Below, piece after piece: positions 7,891 through 16,383 of a DNA stretch of 64,000 nt (the first letter of the stretch is position 1; the number at the start of each line of letters is the position of its first letter). The DNA is from Pigmentiphaga humi. GTDB taxonomy: Bacteria; Pseudomonadota; Gammaproteobacteria; Burkholderiales; Burkholderiaceae_B. A program made the translations under genes and the position numbers. The stretch is from the NCBI RefSeq assembly GCF_900606115.1, contig NZ_UWPJ01000005.1:124001-188000 (forward strand), given 5' to 3'. Under the pieces are notes generated by a model. That model ran no database searches. It saw only the letters and a program-made list of their open reading frames with translations, and was not told where the DNA came from.

Positions 7891-10014
7891 ATGTCCCGCA
7901 CCAGCTTATTCGCGTTTTCCACCCTCTGCGCCGCCCTGGCGGCCGGCTTTTCCGCAAACGCCGCGGCCCAGTCCGCCGGCGGCGGCTCGCAAACCCTGGA
8001 CACCGTGGTGGTGACCGCCTCGGGCTTCGAGCAGGACATCAAGGAAGCGCCCGCCTCGATCAGCGTCATCACGCGCGAAGAACTCGAGCAGGGCGCATTC
8101 CGCGACCTGACCGACGCGCTGCGCTCGGTGGAGGGCGTCAGCGTGACCGGCGCGGCGGCGCAGGCCGGCGGCGGCGGGCAGGACATCAGCATCCGCGGCA
8201 TGCCCGGCGCATATACCCTGATCCTGGTCGACGGCAAGCGCCAGAGCACCCGCGAGGCCCGCACCAACGGCAACGCCGGCTATGAACAGGGCTGGATCCC
8301 GCCGCTGGAGGCGATCGACCGCATCGAGGTCATCCGCGGCCCGATGTCCTCGCTGTACGGTTCGGATGCCATGGGCGGCGTGATCAACATCATCACGCGC
8401 AAGGTCGCCACCCGCTGGGGCGGCTCGGTCAAGGTCGACGGCACGCTCCAGGAGCGTTCGAGCGCCGGCAATTCCTACGGCACCAATTTCTACCTGAGCG
8501 GCCCGATCAAGGAAGACATGCTGGGAATTGCCATCTACGGCGGCTATTTCCACCGATCCGAAGACGCCATCGTCAACGGCTTCAACGGCGCCCGCAACTA
8601 CAACCTCAACGGCCGCCTGGCGCTGACGCCGACCCGCGACCACGACATCGTGCTGGACTTCGGCCGCGGCCGCCAGGACAGCATTTATCACCGCGACCAG
8701 TCCGTCAACGCCACCACCGCCTCCACGCGCAGCATGAACGAGCGCGAGAACGTCTCGCTGACGCATACCGGCCGCTGGGGCCAGTGGGGCACGTCCACCA
8801 TCAGCCTGGCCCACGAGCAGGCCTTCCGCCGCAACTTCAACCTCGAAACCGACGCGGTGCCGGCCGACCCCAACGTTCTGCGCAACACCGTGCTGGACGG
8901 CAAGTGGACGCTGCCGGTCAAGAACCACCTGGTCACCCTGGGCGGCCAATACCGCAAGGAAGCCTTCACCGCCAGCAACTACGTCGGCCGCGAATGCATC
9001 CGGACCAATCCGTCCGACCCGTACTATGGCTGCGTCGACGCCAACGGCGATCCGTTCCCCGGCATGCCCAACAACAATAGTTCTTGGCGCGCCGTCAGCG
9101 TGGCCGACGCCAAGCTCTCGACCGTCATGAAAGCGGTGTTCATCGAAGATGAATGGCGCGTCACCGACAAGCTCGCCCTGACCGGCGGCCTGCGCCTGGA
9201 CGACCACGAAGTCTTCGGCCGCGAATGGACGCCCCGCGCCTACGCCGTCTACAACCTGACCGACAACTGGACGCTCAAGGGCGGCGTCTCCAAGGGCTAC
9301 AAGGCCCCCTCCGCGCGCGACATCCTGCCCGGGTACGCGCTGTCCTCGGGCGGCGGCAACGGCGGCGGCTCCATCGTGATCCGCTCCAACCCCGACCTGC
9401 AGCCCGAAACCAGCATCAACCAGGAAATCGGCCTGCAATACGGCGACGGCGGCCGGTTGAGCGGCGGCGTGACGCTGTTCAACAACGATTTCAAGAACAA
9501 GATCACCGAAGTGACGCTGCCCGGCGTGCAAGACCCCAACTTCCCGGGCGCCACCATCCGTTCGCGGGTGAACGTGGGCAAGGCCGTCATCCGCGGCGTC
9601 GAAGGCAACCTGAAGTGGGCGCTTACCGACACGCTTTCGCTGCGCACTACGTATACCTACCTGCGTTCGAAGATCACCGACGATCCGGTCAACGGCCAGA
9701 CCGGCCTGCAACTGGCGGGCACGCCCAAGCAGATCTTCAGCGGCACGCTGGAGTGGAAGCCGAACCAGGCCGTGACCGGCTGGACCCGCGTCTGGGCCTA
9801 CGACAGGCAGATGAAGCTGAACCGCACCAGCGCGGTGCCGACGATGTCGCCGGGATACGTGCAGGTGGACCTGGGCGGCTCGTACCGGGTCAACAAGACC
9901 GTCACGCTGCACGCGGCGATCTACAACCTGGCCGACAAGCGCCTGGACTACGACGTCGCCAACCTGTACCTGGACGGCCGCCGCCTGTGGGTGGGGATGA
10001 ATGTCAACTTCTAA
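7891..10014 (+). CDS. TonB-dependent siderophore receptor
   Basis: A 707-residue outer-membrane receptor that would import a ferric siderophore using TonB energy. It has a signal peptide ending AAAQ (about residue 27), a TonB box TLDTVVVTAS (35-44), a plug domain with RGPMSSLYGSDAMGG, and a beta-barrel ending in WVGMNVNF with the expected terminal Phe. The plug resembles the FepA/Cir/Bfr group of catecholate-type receptors; the ligand is not known. Starts at 7861 and 7810 are also possible, since no site is preceded by a strong ribosome site. A Fur box lies upstream. It is the first gene of a four-gene iron operon. Confidence 0.92.
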   Translation: MSRTSLFAFSTLCAALAAGFSANAAAQSAGGGSQTLDTVVVTASGFEQDIKEAPASISVITREELEQGAFRDLTDALRSVEGVSVTGAAAQAGGGGQDISIRGMPGAYTLILVDGKRQSTREARTNGNAGYEQGWIPPLEAIDRIEVIRGPMSSLYGSDAMGGVINIITRKVATRWGGSVKVDGTLQERSSAGNSYGTNFYLSGPIKEDMLGIAIYGGYFHRSEDAIVNGFNGARNYNLNGRLALTPTRDHDIVLDFGRGRQDSIYHRDQSVNATTASTRSMNERENVSLTHTGRWGQWGTSTISLAHEQAFRRNFNLETDAVPADPNVLRNTVLDGKWTLPVKNHLVTLGGQYRKEAFTASNYVGRECIRTNPSDPYYGCVDANGDPFPGMPNNNSSWRAVSVADAKLSTVMKAVFIEDEWRVTDKLALTGGLRLDDHEVFGREWTPRAYAVYNLTDNWTLKGGVSKGYKAPSARDILPGYALSSGGGNGGGSIVIRSNPDLQPETSINQEIGLQYGDGGRLSGGVTLFNNDFKNKITEVTLPGVQDPNFPGATIRSRVNVGKAVIRGVEGNLKWALTDTLSLRTTYTYLRSKITDDPVNGQTGLQLAGTPKQIFSGTLEWKPNQAVTGWTRVWAYDRQMKLNRTSAVPTMSPGYVQVDLGGSYRVNKTVTLHAAIYNLADKRLDYDVANLYLDGRRLWVGMNVNF

Positions 10015-10306
10015 CCGCAACGCGGTAACCCCCGGCTACCGGGTGGACATCGCATTGCGCAGCACGGTCGCCATCGCCGGGGGATATTTCCTGGCGCTGG
10101 CGGCCGGGCGGCTGGCGGCGCTCGCGCTGCCGCTGACGCCGGTGGACGCCGTCCTGGCGGCCGCCATGCTGGCCTTTGCGGTCTACGCCTGGCTCGCCTT
10201 GTGGGCATTCCGCTGCCGCAGCGCCACCAAGCTTTGCATTGTCACGGCCGTGCTCTACGGCCTTTGCCTGGCGCTCGCCCGAGTCGCCGAAGGAATCCTC
10301 CAATGA
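10001..10306 (+). CDS. DUF3649 small inner-membrane iron-uptake protein
   Basis: A 101-residue hydrophobic protein with about three membrane segments, matching the DUF3649 family that regularly follows TonB receptor genes together with PepSY proteins. It overlaps the 3' end of the receptor gene by 14 bases and ends in an ATGA overlap with the PepSY gene, so the set is probably one transcript. Its role is not established; a part in moving or reducing iron at the inner membrane is inferred from context. Confidence 0.75.
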   Translation: MSTSNRNAVTPGYRVDIALRSTVAIAGGYFLALAAGRLAALALPLTPVDAVLAAAMLAFAVYAWLALWAFRCRSATKLCIVTAVLYGLCLALARVAEGILQ

Positions 10307-11952
10307 GACCGGACGGCAAGCAGGAAGGACTGCGCCAGTCCATGGCCTGGGCCCATACGTGGTCGGGCCTGGTGCTGGGCTGGCTGCTCTACGCCGTGTT
10401 CCTGACCGGCACCCTGAGCTTCTTCCTCGACGAGATCAACCAATGGATGCGGCCCGAGCTGCATCGTTCCGTGGCCGGCCCCGGCACGGCCCAGACGGCC
10501 GTCGACGCCATGCAGCGGCTCGCGCCCGACGCCAGCACCTGGACAGTGACGCTGCCGGGCGCGCGCCAGGCCGAGGTCCAGGCCTCCTGGCGGCCGCCGG
10601 GCGCCGCACAGGGGCGCGCCGGCATCCAGCGCGCCTACCTCGATGCCGCGACCGGCGACACCATCGAAACGCGCGACACGCGTGCCGGCAACTTCCTGTA
10701 CCGGTTCCACTTCGAGCTGTACGGGATGCCGCGCATCTGGGGCCGCTGGATCGTCGGCGCGGCGACCATGTTCATGTTCGCGGCCATCATCAGCGGCGTC
10801 ATCACGCACCGCAAGATCTTCGCGGACTTCTTCACCTTCCGCCGCAACAAGGGACAGCGCAGCTGGCTGGACGCGCACAATGCCACGGCGGTGTTCGCGC
10901 TGCCCTTCCACCTGGTGATCACCTTCAGCGGATTGCTGCTGCTGATGGGCACGCTGATGCCATCGCCGCGGGAGGCGCTGTACGGCACCGAGAACGCAGG
11001 CCGTTTCATCGCCGAGCTGCGCGGCATGAACGCGAGCGCCGCGCCGGCAGGCGGCGGCGCGGGTGGCCGCGCCGGTCGGAACGGCGGCGCGCCGCAAGCG
11101 GTGCAGGCCGACGTCGCCGCCCTGCTGGCCCAGGCCCACGCACGCTGGGACGGTTCGCCGGTGGGCGCCATCGTCATGACCCGCCAGGGCAGCCAGCCCA
11201 TTCTGGAGCTGCGCGAAGAGCACGGACAAAGCCTCGCCAACCGCGGCCAGCCGCGCCGGCTGCGCTTCGACGGCGTCAGCGGCGGCGAACTGGAATCCCC
11301 CGCCACGCCCGCGGTCAGCGCCGTGCGCGCCACCTACAACACCATGGCCAGCCTGCACCTGGGACGCTTCGCCGATCCGATCGTGCGCTGGGCGCTGTTC
11401 CTGTCTGGCGTGCTGGGCACGCTGATGGTCGCCACCGGCATGATGCTGTGGGTGTCCAAGCGCCTGCCCGAGCGGGCCAAGCTGGGCCGCACGCCGGCCG
11501 GACACCGCCTGGTCGAGGTCCTGAACGTAGCCGCCATCGCCGGCATGGCCGTGGCGACCGCCGCCTACTTCTTCCTCAACCGGCTGCTGCCCACCGGCCT
11601 GGCCGGCCGCGCCGACTGGGAGATCAACGGCTTTTTCATCGTCTGGGCCCTGACGCTGGCCCACGCGGCGGTGCGTCCCGACCGGTGCGCCTGGCGCGAG
11701 CAGCTGGGCGCCGCCACCGCGCTGTTCGCGGCGATCCCGCTGCTCAATGCCTGGACTGGCGGACAAGGGCTGGCGGCCAGCATCCCGGCCGGGCAGTGGG
11801 CGGTGGCCGGCTTCGACCTGGCCGCGCTCCTGACCGGCCTGCTGCTGGCGTGGGCGGCCGTGCGCATAGGCAAGCCCCGTGCCGGCAAACCCGCGCGCCA
11901 GCCTGCGCGCGCGCAGGCGCTTGCCCCCGCCGCCGGGGAGGCCGCATCGTGA
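10303..11952 (+). CDS. PepSY-domain inner-membrane protein (siderophore-iron reductase type)
   Basis: A 549-residue PepSY-associated membrane protein with about five membrane helices: near residues 25-45, 145-170, 200-225, 365-390 and several after 405. Conserved histidines occur in WAHTWSGLVLGW and in DAHNATAVFALPFHLVITFSGLLLL. Members of this family act in the periplasm and inner membrane next to TonB receptors, and some have been linked to iron reduction from siderophores. A Gly/Ala-rich linker near residues 245-265 separates two periplasmic parts. AGGAATC ahead of the ATG supports the start. It overlaps DUF3649 upstream and DUF3325 downstream by four bases each. Confidence 0.87.
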   Translation: MRPDGKQEGLRQSMAWAHTWSGLVLGWLLYAVFLTGTLSFFLDEINQWMRPELHRSVAGPGTAQTAVDAMQRLAPDASTWTVTLPGARQAEVQASWRPPGAAQGRAGIQRAYLDAATGDTIETRDTRAGNFLYRFHFELYGMPRIWGRWIVGAATMFMFAAIISGVITHRKIFADFFTFRRNKGQRSWLDAHNATAVFALPFHLVITFSGLLLLMGTLMPSPREALYGTENAGRFIAELRGMNASAAPAGGGAGGRAGRNGGAPQAVQADVAALLAQAHARWDGSPVGAIVMTRQGSQPILELREEHGQSLANRGQPRRLRFDGVSGGELESPATPAVSAVRATYNTMASLHLGRFADPIVRWALFLSGVLGTLMVATGMMLWVSKRLPERAKLGRTPAGHRLVEVLNVAAIAGMAVATAAYFFLNRLLPTGLAGRADWEINGFFIVWALTLAHAAVRPDRCAWREQLGAATALFAAIPLLNAWTGGQGLAASIPAGQWAVAGFDLAALLTGLLLAWAAVRIGKPRAGKPARQPARAQALAPAAGEAAS

Positions 11953-12269
11953 AACTGTTCGCGCTTGCCGCCCTGCTCTACGCCGCCGTGAGCCTGCTCG
12001 CCATGGCGTCCGAACGCTACCGGCACGACATGGCCGGCGGCCGGCCCGCCTCGCCGTGGCTGCGCGCGGCCGGATGGGCACTGCTCGCGCTGGCCGCGCT
12101 GCCCGCCGTGTGGGGATGGGGGCCGTCCATCGGCGTGTCCCTGTGGCTGGGCGCGATCGGTCTCGCCGCCTTCTGCTGCACGCTGCTGATCAGCTTCCGG
12201 CCCCGCTGGGTGCCGTGGGCCGGACTGGCGGGTTTGCTGCTCGGACTGCCCGGCCTGGCGCTGGCCTGA
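11949..12269 (+). CDS. DUF3325 small membrane protein
   Basis: A 106-residue hydrophobic protein with about three to four membrane helices, resembling DUF3325 proteins that accompany PepSY and DUF3649 genes in iron operons. It begins with GTG in a GTGA overlap with the end of the PepSY gene, so it is probably translated by coupling. It is the last gene of the receptor operon; the next gene is convergent and only 12 bp away. No catalytic residues are recognisable. Confidence 0.7.
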   Translation: MKLFALAALLYAAVSLLAMASERYRHDMAGGRPASPWLRAAGWALLALAALPAVWGWGPSIGVSLWLGAIGLAAFCCTLLISFRPRWVPWAGLAGLLLGLPGLALA

Positions 12270-12281
12270 ACCAGGCCGGCC

Positions 12282-13079
12282 CTAGCCCGCCAGCCACCCG
12301 GCGCGCTTGCGCGCCCGCATGCGCTGCTCCACCTCGCCGCAGGCGGTGCGCAGCAATTCCGCAATGGCGCGGATGCGCGGCGCCGTCATTCGCTGCGACA
12401 AGGCTGCCGCGCTCAGTGCGCCGACGGGTTGGCCCATGCCGTCGCGGAAATGGTGGCCGACGGCGGTCACGCCCAGGTTGATCGTGCCGTCGATCACTGC
12501 CGCGCCGCGTTCGCGCGTCGCGGCGCACGCCTCGGCCAGGGCTTCGGCGCTCAGGTGGCCGAACGCCTCCAGGTTCGGTCCCACGCGCTCGATGATTTCG
12601 GCGCGCTCCTCGTCGCCCAGCGCCGCCAGGATCGCCAGCCCGCCGGCGCCGACCCCGAGCGGCCGCCGGCTGCCCACCTCCAGCACCAGCGTCCGGATCG
12701 GGAACGAACCTTCGTGCCGGTGCATGCACACCGCGTCGAAGCCGCTGCGTATGACCAGGTAGATCGTGTCTTCGGTCAGCCTGGCCAGCGTATCCATGGC
12801 CGGCCCGCACAGATCGCGGATGTCGTGCATCGTCGAACCCGCGACACCCAGCTCGAATGCCAGCGGGCCCAGGCGATAGCGCTTGAGTTCGGGGTGGCGC
12901 TCCACCAGGCGCTCTGCGCCCAGCTGTTTCAGGACGCGGTGCACGGAGGGGTGCGGCAGGTCGGCATGGGCGGCGATCTCCGTCAGCGGCAATCCGCGCG
13001 ATCCGGCCGTGGCCAGCAGCTTGAGTATCAATACGCCCCGCTTGAGGGATCCGGCATCGGAAGAAGACGTAGCAGGCAT
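12282..13079 (-). CDS. IclR-family transcriptional regulator
   Basis: A 265-residue IclR regulator with an N-terminal winged helix (about 10-75, including LTEIAAHADLPHPSVHRVLKQL) and a C-terminal effector domain (about 85-255). It is divergent from the SDR-VOC-Bug operon, and the 202-bp gap has two related 17-bp sites. One of these covers the start codon of this gene, which suggests autorepression. Control of the divergent catabolic operon is inferred from this layout. No ribosome site is visible ahead of the ATG, so translation may be inefficient or the transcript leaderless. Confidence 0.9.
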   Translation of the reverse strand: MPATSSSDAGSLKRGVLILKLLATAGSRGLPLTEIAAHADLPHPSVHRVLKQLGAERLVERHPELKRYRLGPLAFELGVAGSTMHDIRDLCGPAMDTLARLTEDTIYLVIRSGFDAVCMHRHEGSFPIRTLVLEVGSRRPLGVGAGGLAILAALGDEERAEIIERVGPNLEAFGHLSAEALAEACAATRERGAAVIDGTINLGVTAVGHHFRDGMGQPVGALSAAALSQRMTAPRIRAIAELLRTACGEVEQRMRARKRAGWLAG

Positions 13080-13095
13080 GTCCGTTAAAAGAACA
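13079..13095. promoter_or_regulatory. probable IclR operator, weak copy
   Basis: TGTCCGTTAAAAGAACA is an imperfect palindrome of the same length as the strong site at 13181-13197 and overlaps the IclR start codon. Confidence 0.5.
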
Positions 13096-13180
13096 GTTAT
13101 TCGGGAAATCCCAAGCGTGCCATAACCGGCGGTGCAGATAAACCGTCACGCAACGGAACACCCCCGGCGCGGCGAGTTCA

Positions 13181-13197
13181 TGTCCGATTAACGGACA
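13181..13197. promoter_or_regulatory. probable IclR operator, strong copy
   Basis: TGTCCGATTAACGGACA has perfect 6-bp arms TGTCCG / CGGACA around a 5-bp AT centre. It lies 85 bp upstream of the SDR start and 102 bp from the IclR start, in the divergent gap. Confidence 0.6.
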
Positions 13198-13281
13198 AGC
13201 CGGCGACGAAACCTCACGGACTCTTTAGAGTTCGGCCCAGGACATCGCTTCGACCTCTTTTCCCCGCGAACTCGCCAGTAC

Positions 13282-14031
13282 ATGAACTCGAAAGCATTGA
13301 ATGGAAAAACCGCCGTCGTCACCGGCGGCAGCAGCGGCATCGGCGCCGCCTGCGCGCAAGCGCTCGCGGCCGAAGGCGCGCGCGTGGCCGTGGGCTACCA
13401 CACCGGCCGCGAACGCGCCGAGGCGCTGCTGGCCGAACTGCCCGGCCAGGGCCACTTCGCGGTCCGGATCGCGCTCGACGAGATCCACGAGCACGGCCGG
13501 ATCGCCGAGCAGGTCGGCCGCGAGCTCGGCCGCGTGGACATCCTGGTCAATTCGGCCGGCTACACGCGGCGCATTCCCCACGACGACCTCGACCGCATGG
13601 ACGCGGCCGCCTTCGGCGAGATCCTGAACGCCAACGCCGTCGGCCCGTTCTCCATCATCCGCGCCTTCCTGCCGCTGCTGCGCCAGAGCGGCGACGGCCT
13701 GGTGGTGAACGTCTCCTCGGTGTCGGCCTTCACCGGCTCGGGCAGCAACGTCGCCTACTGCGCCGCCAAGGCCGCGCTGGACACGCTCACCATCTCGATG
13801 GCCCGGGCCTTCGGGCCCGAGGTGCGCTGCCTGAGCGTGTCGCCGGCCTCGGTGGACACGCAATTCGTCGCGGGGCGCAGCCGCGAGGAACTGCAGAAGA
13901 AAGCGGCGCAGACGCCGCTGGGCCGCGTCGTCACGCCGCAAGACGTGGCGATGGCGGTGCTGGCCTGCGCCACGCACCTGAAGACGGCCACCGGCACGCG
14001 CATCGTCATCGACGGCGGACACACGCTGTGA
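13282..14031 (+). CDS. short-chain dehydrogenase/reductase
   Basis: A 249-residue classical SDR, a cytosolic NAD(P)-dependent oxidoreductase. It has the cofactor motif TGGSSGIG (about 15-22), the NSAG strand (about 91-94), the catalytic serine in VNVSSVSAF and the Y-x3-K pair in YCAAK. The end IVIDGGHTL is the usual FabG-like finish. The substrate is unknown. It is the first gene of an operon with a VOC enzyme and a Bug receptor, regulated in all likelihood by the divergent IclR protein. Confidence 0.9.
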   Translation: MNSKALNGKTAVVTGGSSGIGAACAQALAAEGARVAVGYHTGRERAEALLAELPGQGHFAVRIALDEIHEHGRIAEQVGRELGRVDILVNSAGYTRRIPHDDLDRMDAAAFGEILNANAVGPFSIIRAFLPLLRQSGDGLVVNVSSVSAFTGSGSNVAYCAAKAALDTLTISMARAFGPEVRCLSVSPASVDTQFVAGRSREELQKKAAQTPLGRVVTPQDVAMAVLACATHLKTATGTRIVIDGGHTL

Positions 14032-14063
14032 CCCCGTCCCCGCAACCCTCGAGGAGCCCCGCC

Positions 14064-14624
14064 ATGCTGTGCAAGAAACTCCACCATGCCGCCTTCCGCT
14101 GCAAGGATGCGGCCGAAACCGTCAAGTTCTACACCGAGGTGCTGGGCCTGAAGTTCACGCACGCCATGGGCGAGGACCACGTGCCGTCCACCGGCAAGTA
14201 CAGCCCGCACGTGCACATCTTCTTCGAAATGGAAGACGGCAGCCACATCGCCTTCTTCGAATGCCCGCTGGACGAGGGCGAGCCCTCCGGACGCGATCCG
14301 AAAACGCCCGGCTGGGTCCAGCACTTCGCCTTCGAGGTCGACAGCATGGAAACGCTGCTGCGGGCCAGGCAGGAGCTGCAGGCGAAAGGGTTGAACGTGG
14401 TCGGCCCCACCAACCACGACGACTTCATCACGTCGATCTACTTCTTCGACCCGTCCGGCCATCGTCTCGAACTGACCGTGCGCACCTGCCTCGACCCGGT
14501 GCGGCTCCGGCATTTCGCCGACGAGGCGCCGCAGGTCCTGGCCCTCTGGAACCAGACCCACGACTGGTCGCAGCGGGAAAAACTATTCGGCGCGCAGTCC
14601 GGCTACGCGCGGCAGGACGCCTGA
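14064..14624 (+). CDS. VOC-fold metalloenzyme (glyoxalase/dioxygenase family)
   Basis: A 186-residue protein of the vicinal oxygen chelate superfamily, with paired beta-alpha-beta3 units. Likely metal-binding residues are in KLHHAAFRCKD (start), VQHFAFEVDS (middle) and HRLELT (end), as in glyoxalase I and extradiol dioxygenases. Which reaction it performs is not clear. GAGGAG at 14051-14056 selects the ATG at 14064 over the GTG at 14028. It lies between the SDR and Bug genes and probably handles the same substrate pathway. Confidence 0.82.
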   Translation: MLCKKLHHAAFRCKDAAETVKFYTEVLGLKFTHAMGEDHVPSTGKYSPHVHIFFEMEDGSHIAFFECPLDEGEPSGRDPKTPGWVQHFAFEVDSMETLLRARQELQAKGLNVVGPTNHDDFITSIYFFDPSGHRLELTVRTCLDPVRLRHFADEAPQVLALWNQTHDWSQREKLFGAQSGYARQDA

Positions 14625-14676
14625 GACGGCCCCGCGCGGTTTCACCCCACCATCCAGAACACGATAGGAGACGACC

Positions 14677-15642
14677 ATGCCTTCCACTTCCCTTATCCGC
14701 GCGGCCCTGGCCGCAGCCGCCTTGCTGGCGACCTCTGCCGCGGCCGCCCAGCCGGCCTATCCCGCCAAGCCGATCACCTTGGTGCACGGCTTCGGCGCCG
14801 GCGGCAACGCCGACGTCGTGGCGCGCCTGATGGCGCGCAAACTTCAGGAGGCCCTGGGCCAGCCCGTGGTGGTCGAGATCAAGACCGGCGCGGGCGGCGC
14901 GATCGCCACCGACTACGCGGCCAAGGCCGCGCCGGACGGCTACACCCTGGTCATGCTCACCGGCGCGCACACGGTCACGGGCGCGCTGCGCAAGAACCTG
15001 CCCTACGACTCGGTCAAGGACTTCGCCTTCATCTCGACGGTGTCGTCCTTCCCCTTCGTGGTGGCGGTGCGGGCCGAGCATCCGGCGCGCACGCTCAAGG
15101 AATTGCTGGACAGCGCCAAGAAGGGCCAAGTCACCTTCTCGTCGGTGGGCGTGGGATCGACGCAGCACATGGTGGGCGAACTGCTCGGCGCCTCCGCCGG
15201 CGTGCCCTTGCAGCATATTCCGTATCGCGGCGGCGGCGCGCCCATCCAGGCCGTGCTGGCGGGCGACGTCGACGTGCTGTCGGACACGCTGACGGTGGCC
15301 ACGCCGCACATCGAATCGGGCAAGCTGCGCGCGCTGGCGGTGACCAGCGCGGCCGAATGGCCCTCGATGCCCGGCGTGCCGCCGGTCTCGGCCACCCTGC
15401 CCGGTTTCGAGGTGCGCTCGTGGCTGGGGCTGGCGGCGCCGGCCGGCACGCCCGAACCCATCGTGCAGCGCTTGAATGCCGAGACGCGCAAGGCCCTGGC
15501 CAGCGCCGACGTGCAGCAGGCGCTGGGCCGGGTGGGCAGCCTGGCCACGCCCAGCTCGCCGGCCGAGATGCAGGACCGGGTCCGGACCGAGATCGAACGC
15601 TGGAACGGCGTCATCAAGGCCCGCCAGATCTCGGTGGACTGA
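14677..15642 (+). CDS. Bug-family periplasmic solute-binding protein
   Basis: A 321-residue tripartite tricarboxylate receptor-type binding protein. It has a signal peptide (about 1-24, ending AAAQP), the start of the mature fold YPAKPITLVHGFGAGGNADVV, and the family stretch LPYDSVKDF. Bug proteins bind small carboxylates in the periplasm; most in Bordetella lack nearby membrane subunits, as here. An AGGAGA sequence precedes the ATG. Its position as third gene after SDR and VOC suggests that it delivers, or senses, their substrate. Confidence 0.92.
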   Translation: MPSTSLIRAALAAAALLATSAAAAQPAYPAKPITLVHGFGAGGNADVVARLMARKLQEALGQPVVVEIKTGAGGAIATDYAAKAAPDGYTLVMLTGAHTVTGALRKNLPYDSVKDFAFISTVSSFPFVVAVRAEHPARTLKELLDSAKKGQVTFSSVGVGSTQHMVGELLGASAGVPLQHIPYRGGGAPIQAVLAGDVDVLSDTLTVATPHIESGKLRALAVTSAAEWPSMPGVPPVSATLPGFEVRSWLGLAAPAGTPEPIVQRLNAETRKALASADVQQALGRVGSLATPSSPAEMQDRVRTEIERWNGVIKARQISVD

Positions 15643-15680
15643 AACTCAGTTTTCCATGGCGCTGCGCGCCACCTACAATC

Positions 15681-15756
15681 CAGGGGCGCCGCGGATCCGG
15701 CTCCGCCGGTCCGCCAGCGCCGCCCCCTGGGGGCGCGCGTAAGCGCGCAGGTGGGG
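15681..15756 (-). repeat. intergenic hairpin element, copy 2
   Basis: In minus orientation it starts directly after the stop of the NarL-type regulator gene. The 37-nt hairpin is at 15685-15721, with outer arms GGCGC / GCGCC, middle GCGGA / TCCGC, inner CCGGC / GCCGG and a GGA loop. It sits between convergent genes. Confidence 0.75.
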
Positions 15757-16383
15757 CTAGATCAGCCCGAGCGATTTCGCCCGCAGCGCCGCCTCGGCGC
15801 GCGAGGCGATGTTGAGCTTTTCGTAGATGTGCTTGACGTGGTCGCCCACGGTATAGCGCGAAATGCCGAGCTCCACGCCGATCTCGTTGAGCCGCAGGCC
15901 GCGCGCCAGCAGCACCAGCACCTCGTTCTCGCGCGCCGACAGCGGGCTGATCATGGTGGCCGGCTGCTGGCGGAAATGCCCCAGCAGCCGGCGCGCGATC
16001 GCCGGCGAGAGCGGCGGCTGACCCTGGGCGATGCCGGTCAGCAGCGCGGCGAGCTGGTCCGGCGGGTGCTCTTTGAGCACGTAGCCCTGGGCGCCCGCCT
16101 GGAGCGCCGCGAACAGCTTGCTGTCCTCCCCGGTGATGCTCGACACCACCGCGGTGCAGCGCGGGTGGCGCAGCGTCAGCGTGCCGATCAGCTCGGTGCC
16201 GTCGCCGTCCGGCAGCCCGAGGTCCACCAGCGCCAGGTCGGGCACCCGCTCGGCCAGCGCCGCCGCGGCCTGCGCCAGGTCGCACGCCACCCGGACACAG
16301 GCCTCGGGAAAGGCCATCGCCACGGCCTCGATCAACAGCGACGCCGCCTCGGGCAGGTCTTCGACGATCAGCACGTCCTTCAT
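15757..16383 (-). CDS. NarL/LuxR-family response regulator
   Basis: A 208-residue regulator with a receiver domain (Asp54 in LALVDLGLPDGDG, acid residue in IVEDL) and a LuxR-type helix-turn-helix (about 145-205, LSARENEVLVLLARGL...HVKHIYEKLNI). Its start overlaps the stop codon of the kinase gene upstream (ATGA), so the kinase and regulator are coupled. This is the second gene of the operon and is followed directly by hairpin element copy 2. Confidence 0.92.
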   Translation of the reverse strand: MKDVLIVEDLPEAASLLIEAVAMAFPEACVRVACDLAQAAAALAERVPDLALVDLGLPDGDGTELIGTLTLRHPRCTAVVSSITGEDSKLFAALQAGAQGYVLKEHPPDQLAALLTGIAQGQPPLSPAIARRLLGHFRQQPATMISPLSARENEVLVLLARGLRLNEIGVELGISRYTVGDHVKHIYEKLNIASRAEAALRAKSLGLI

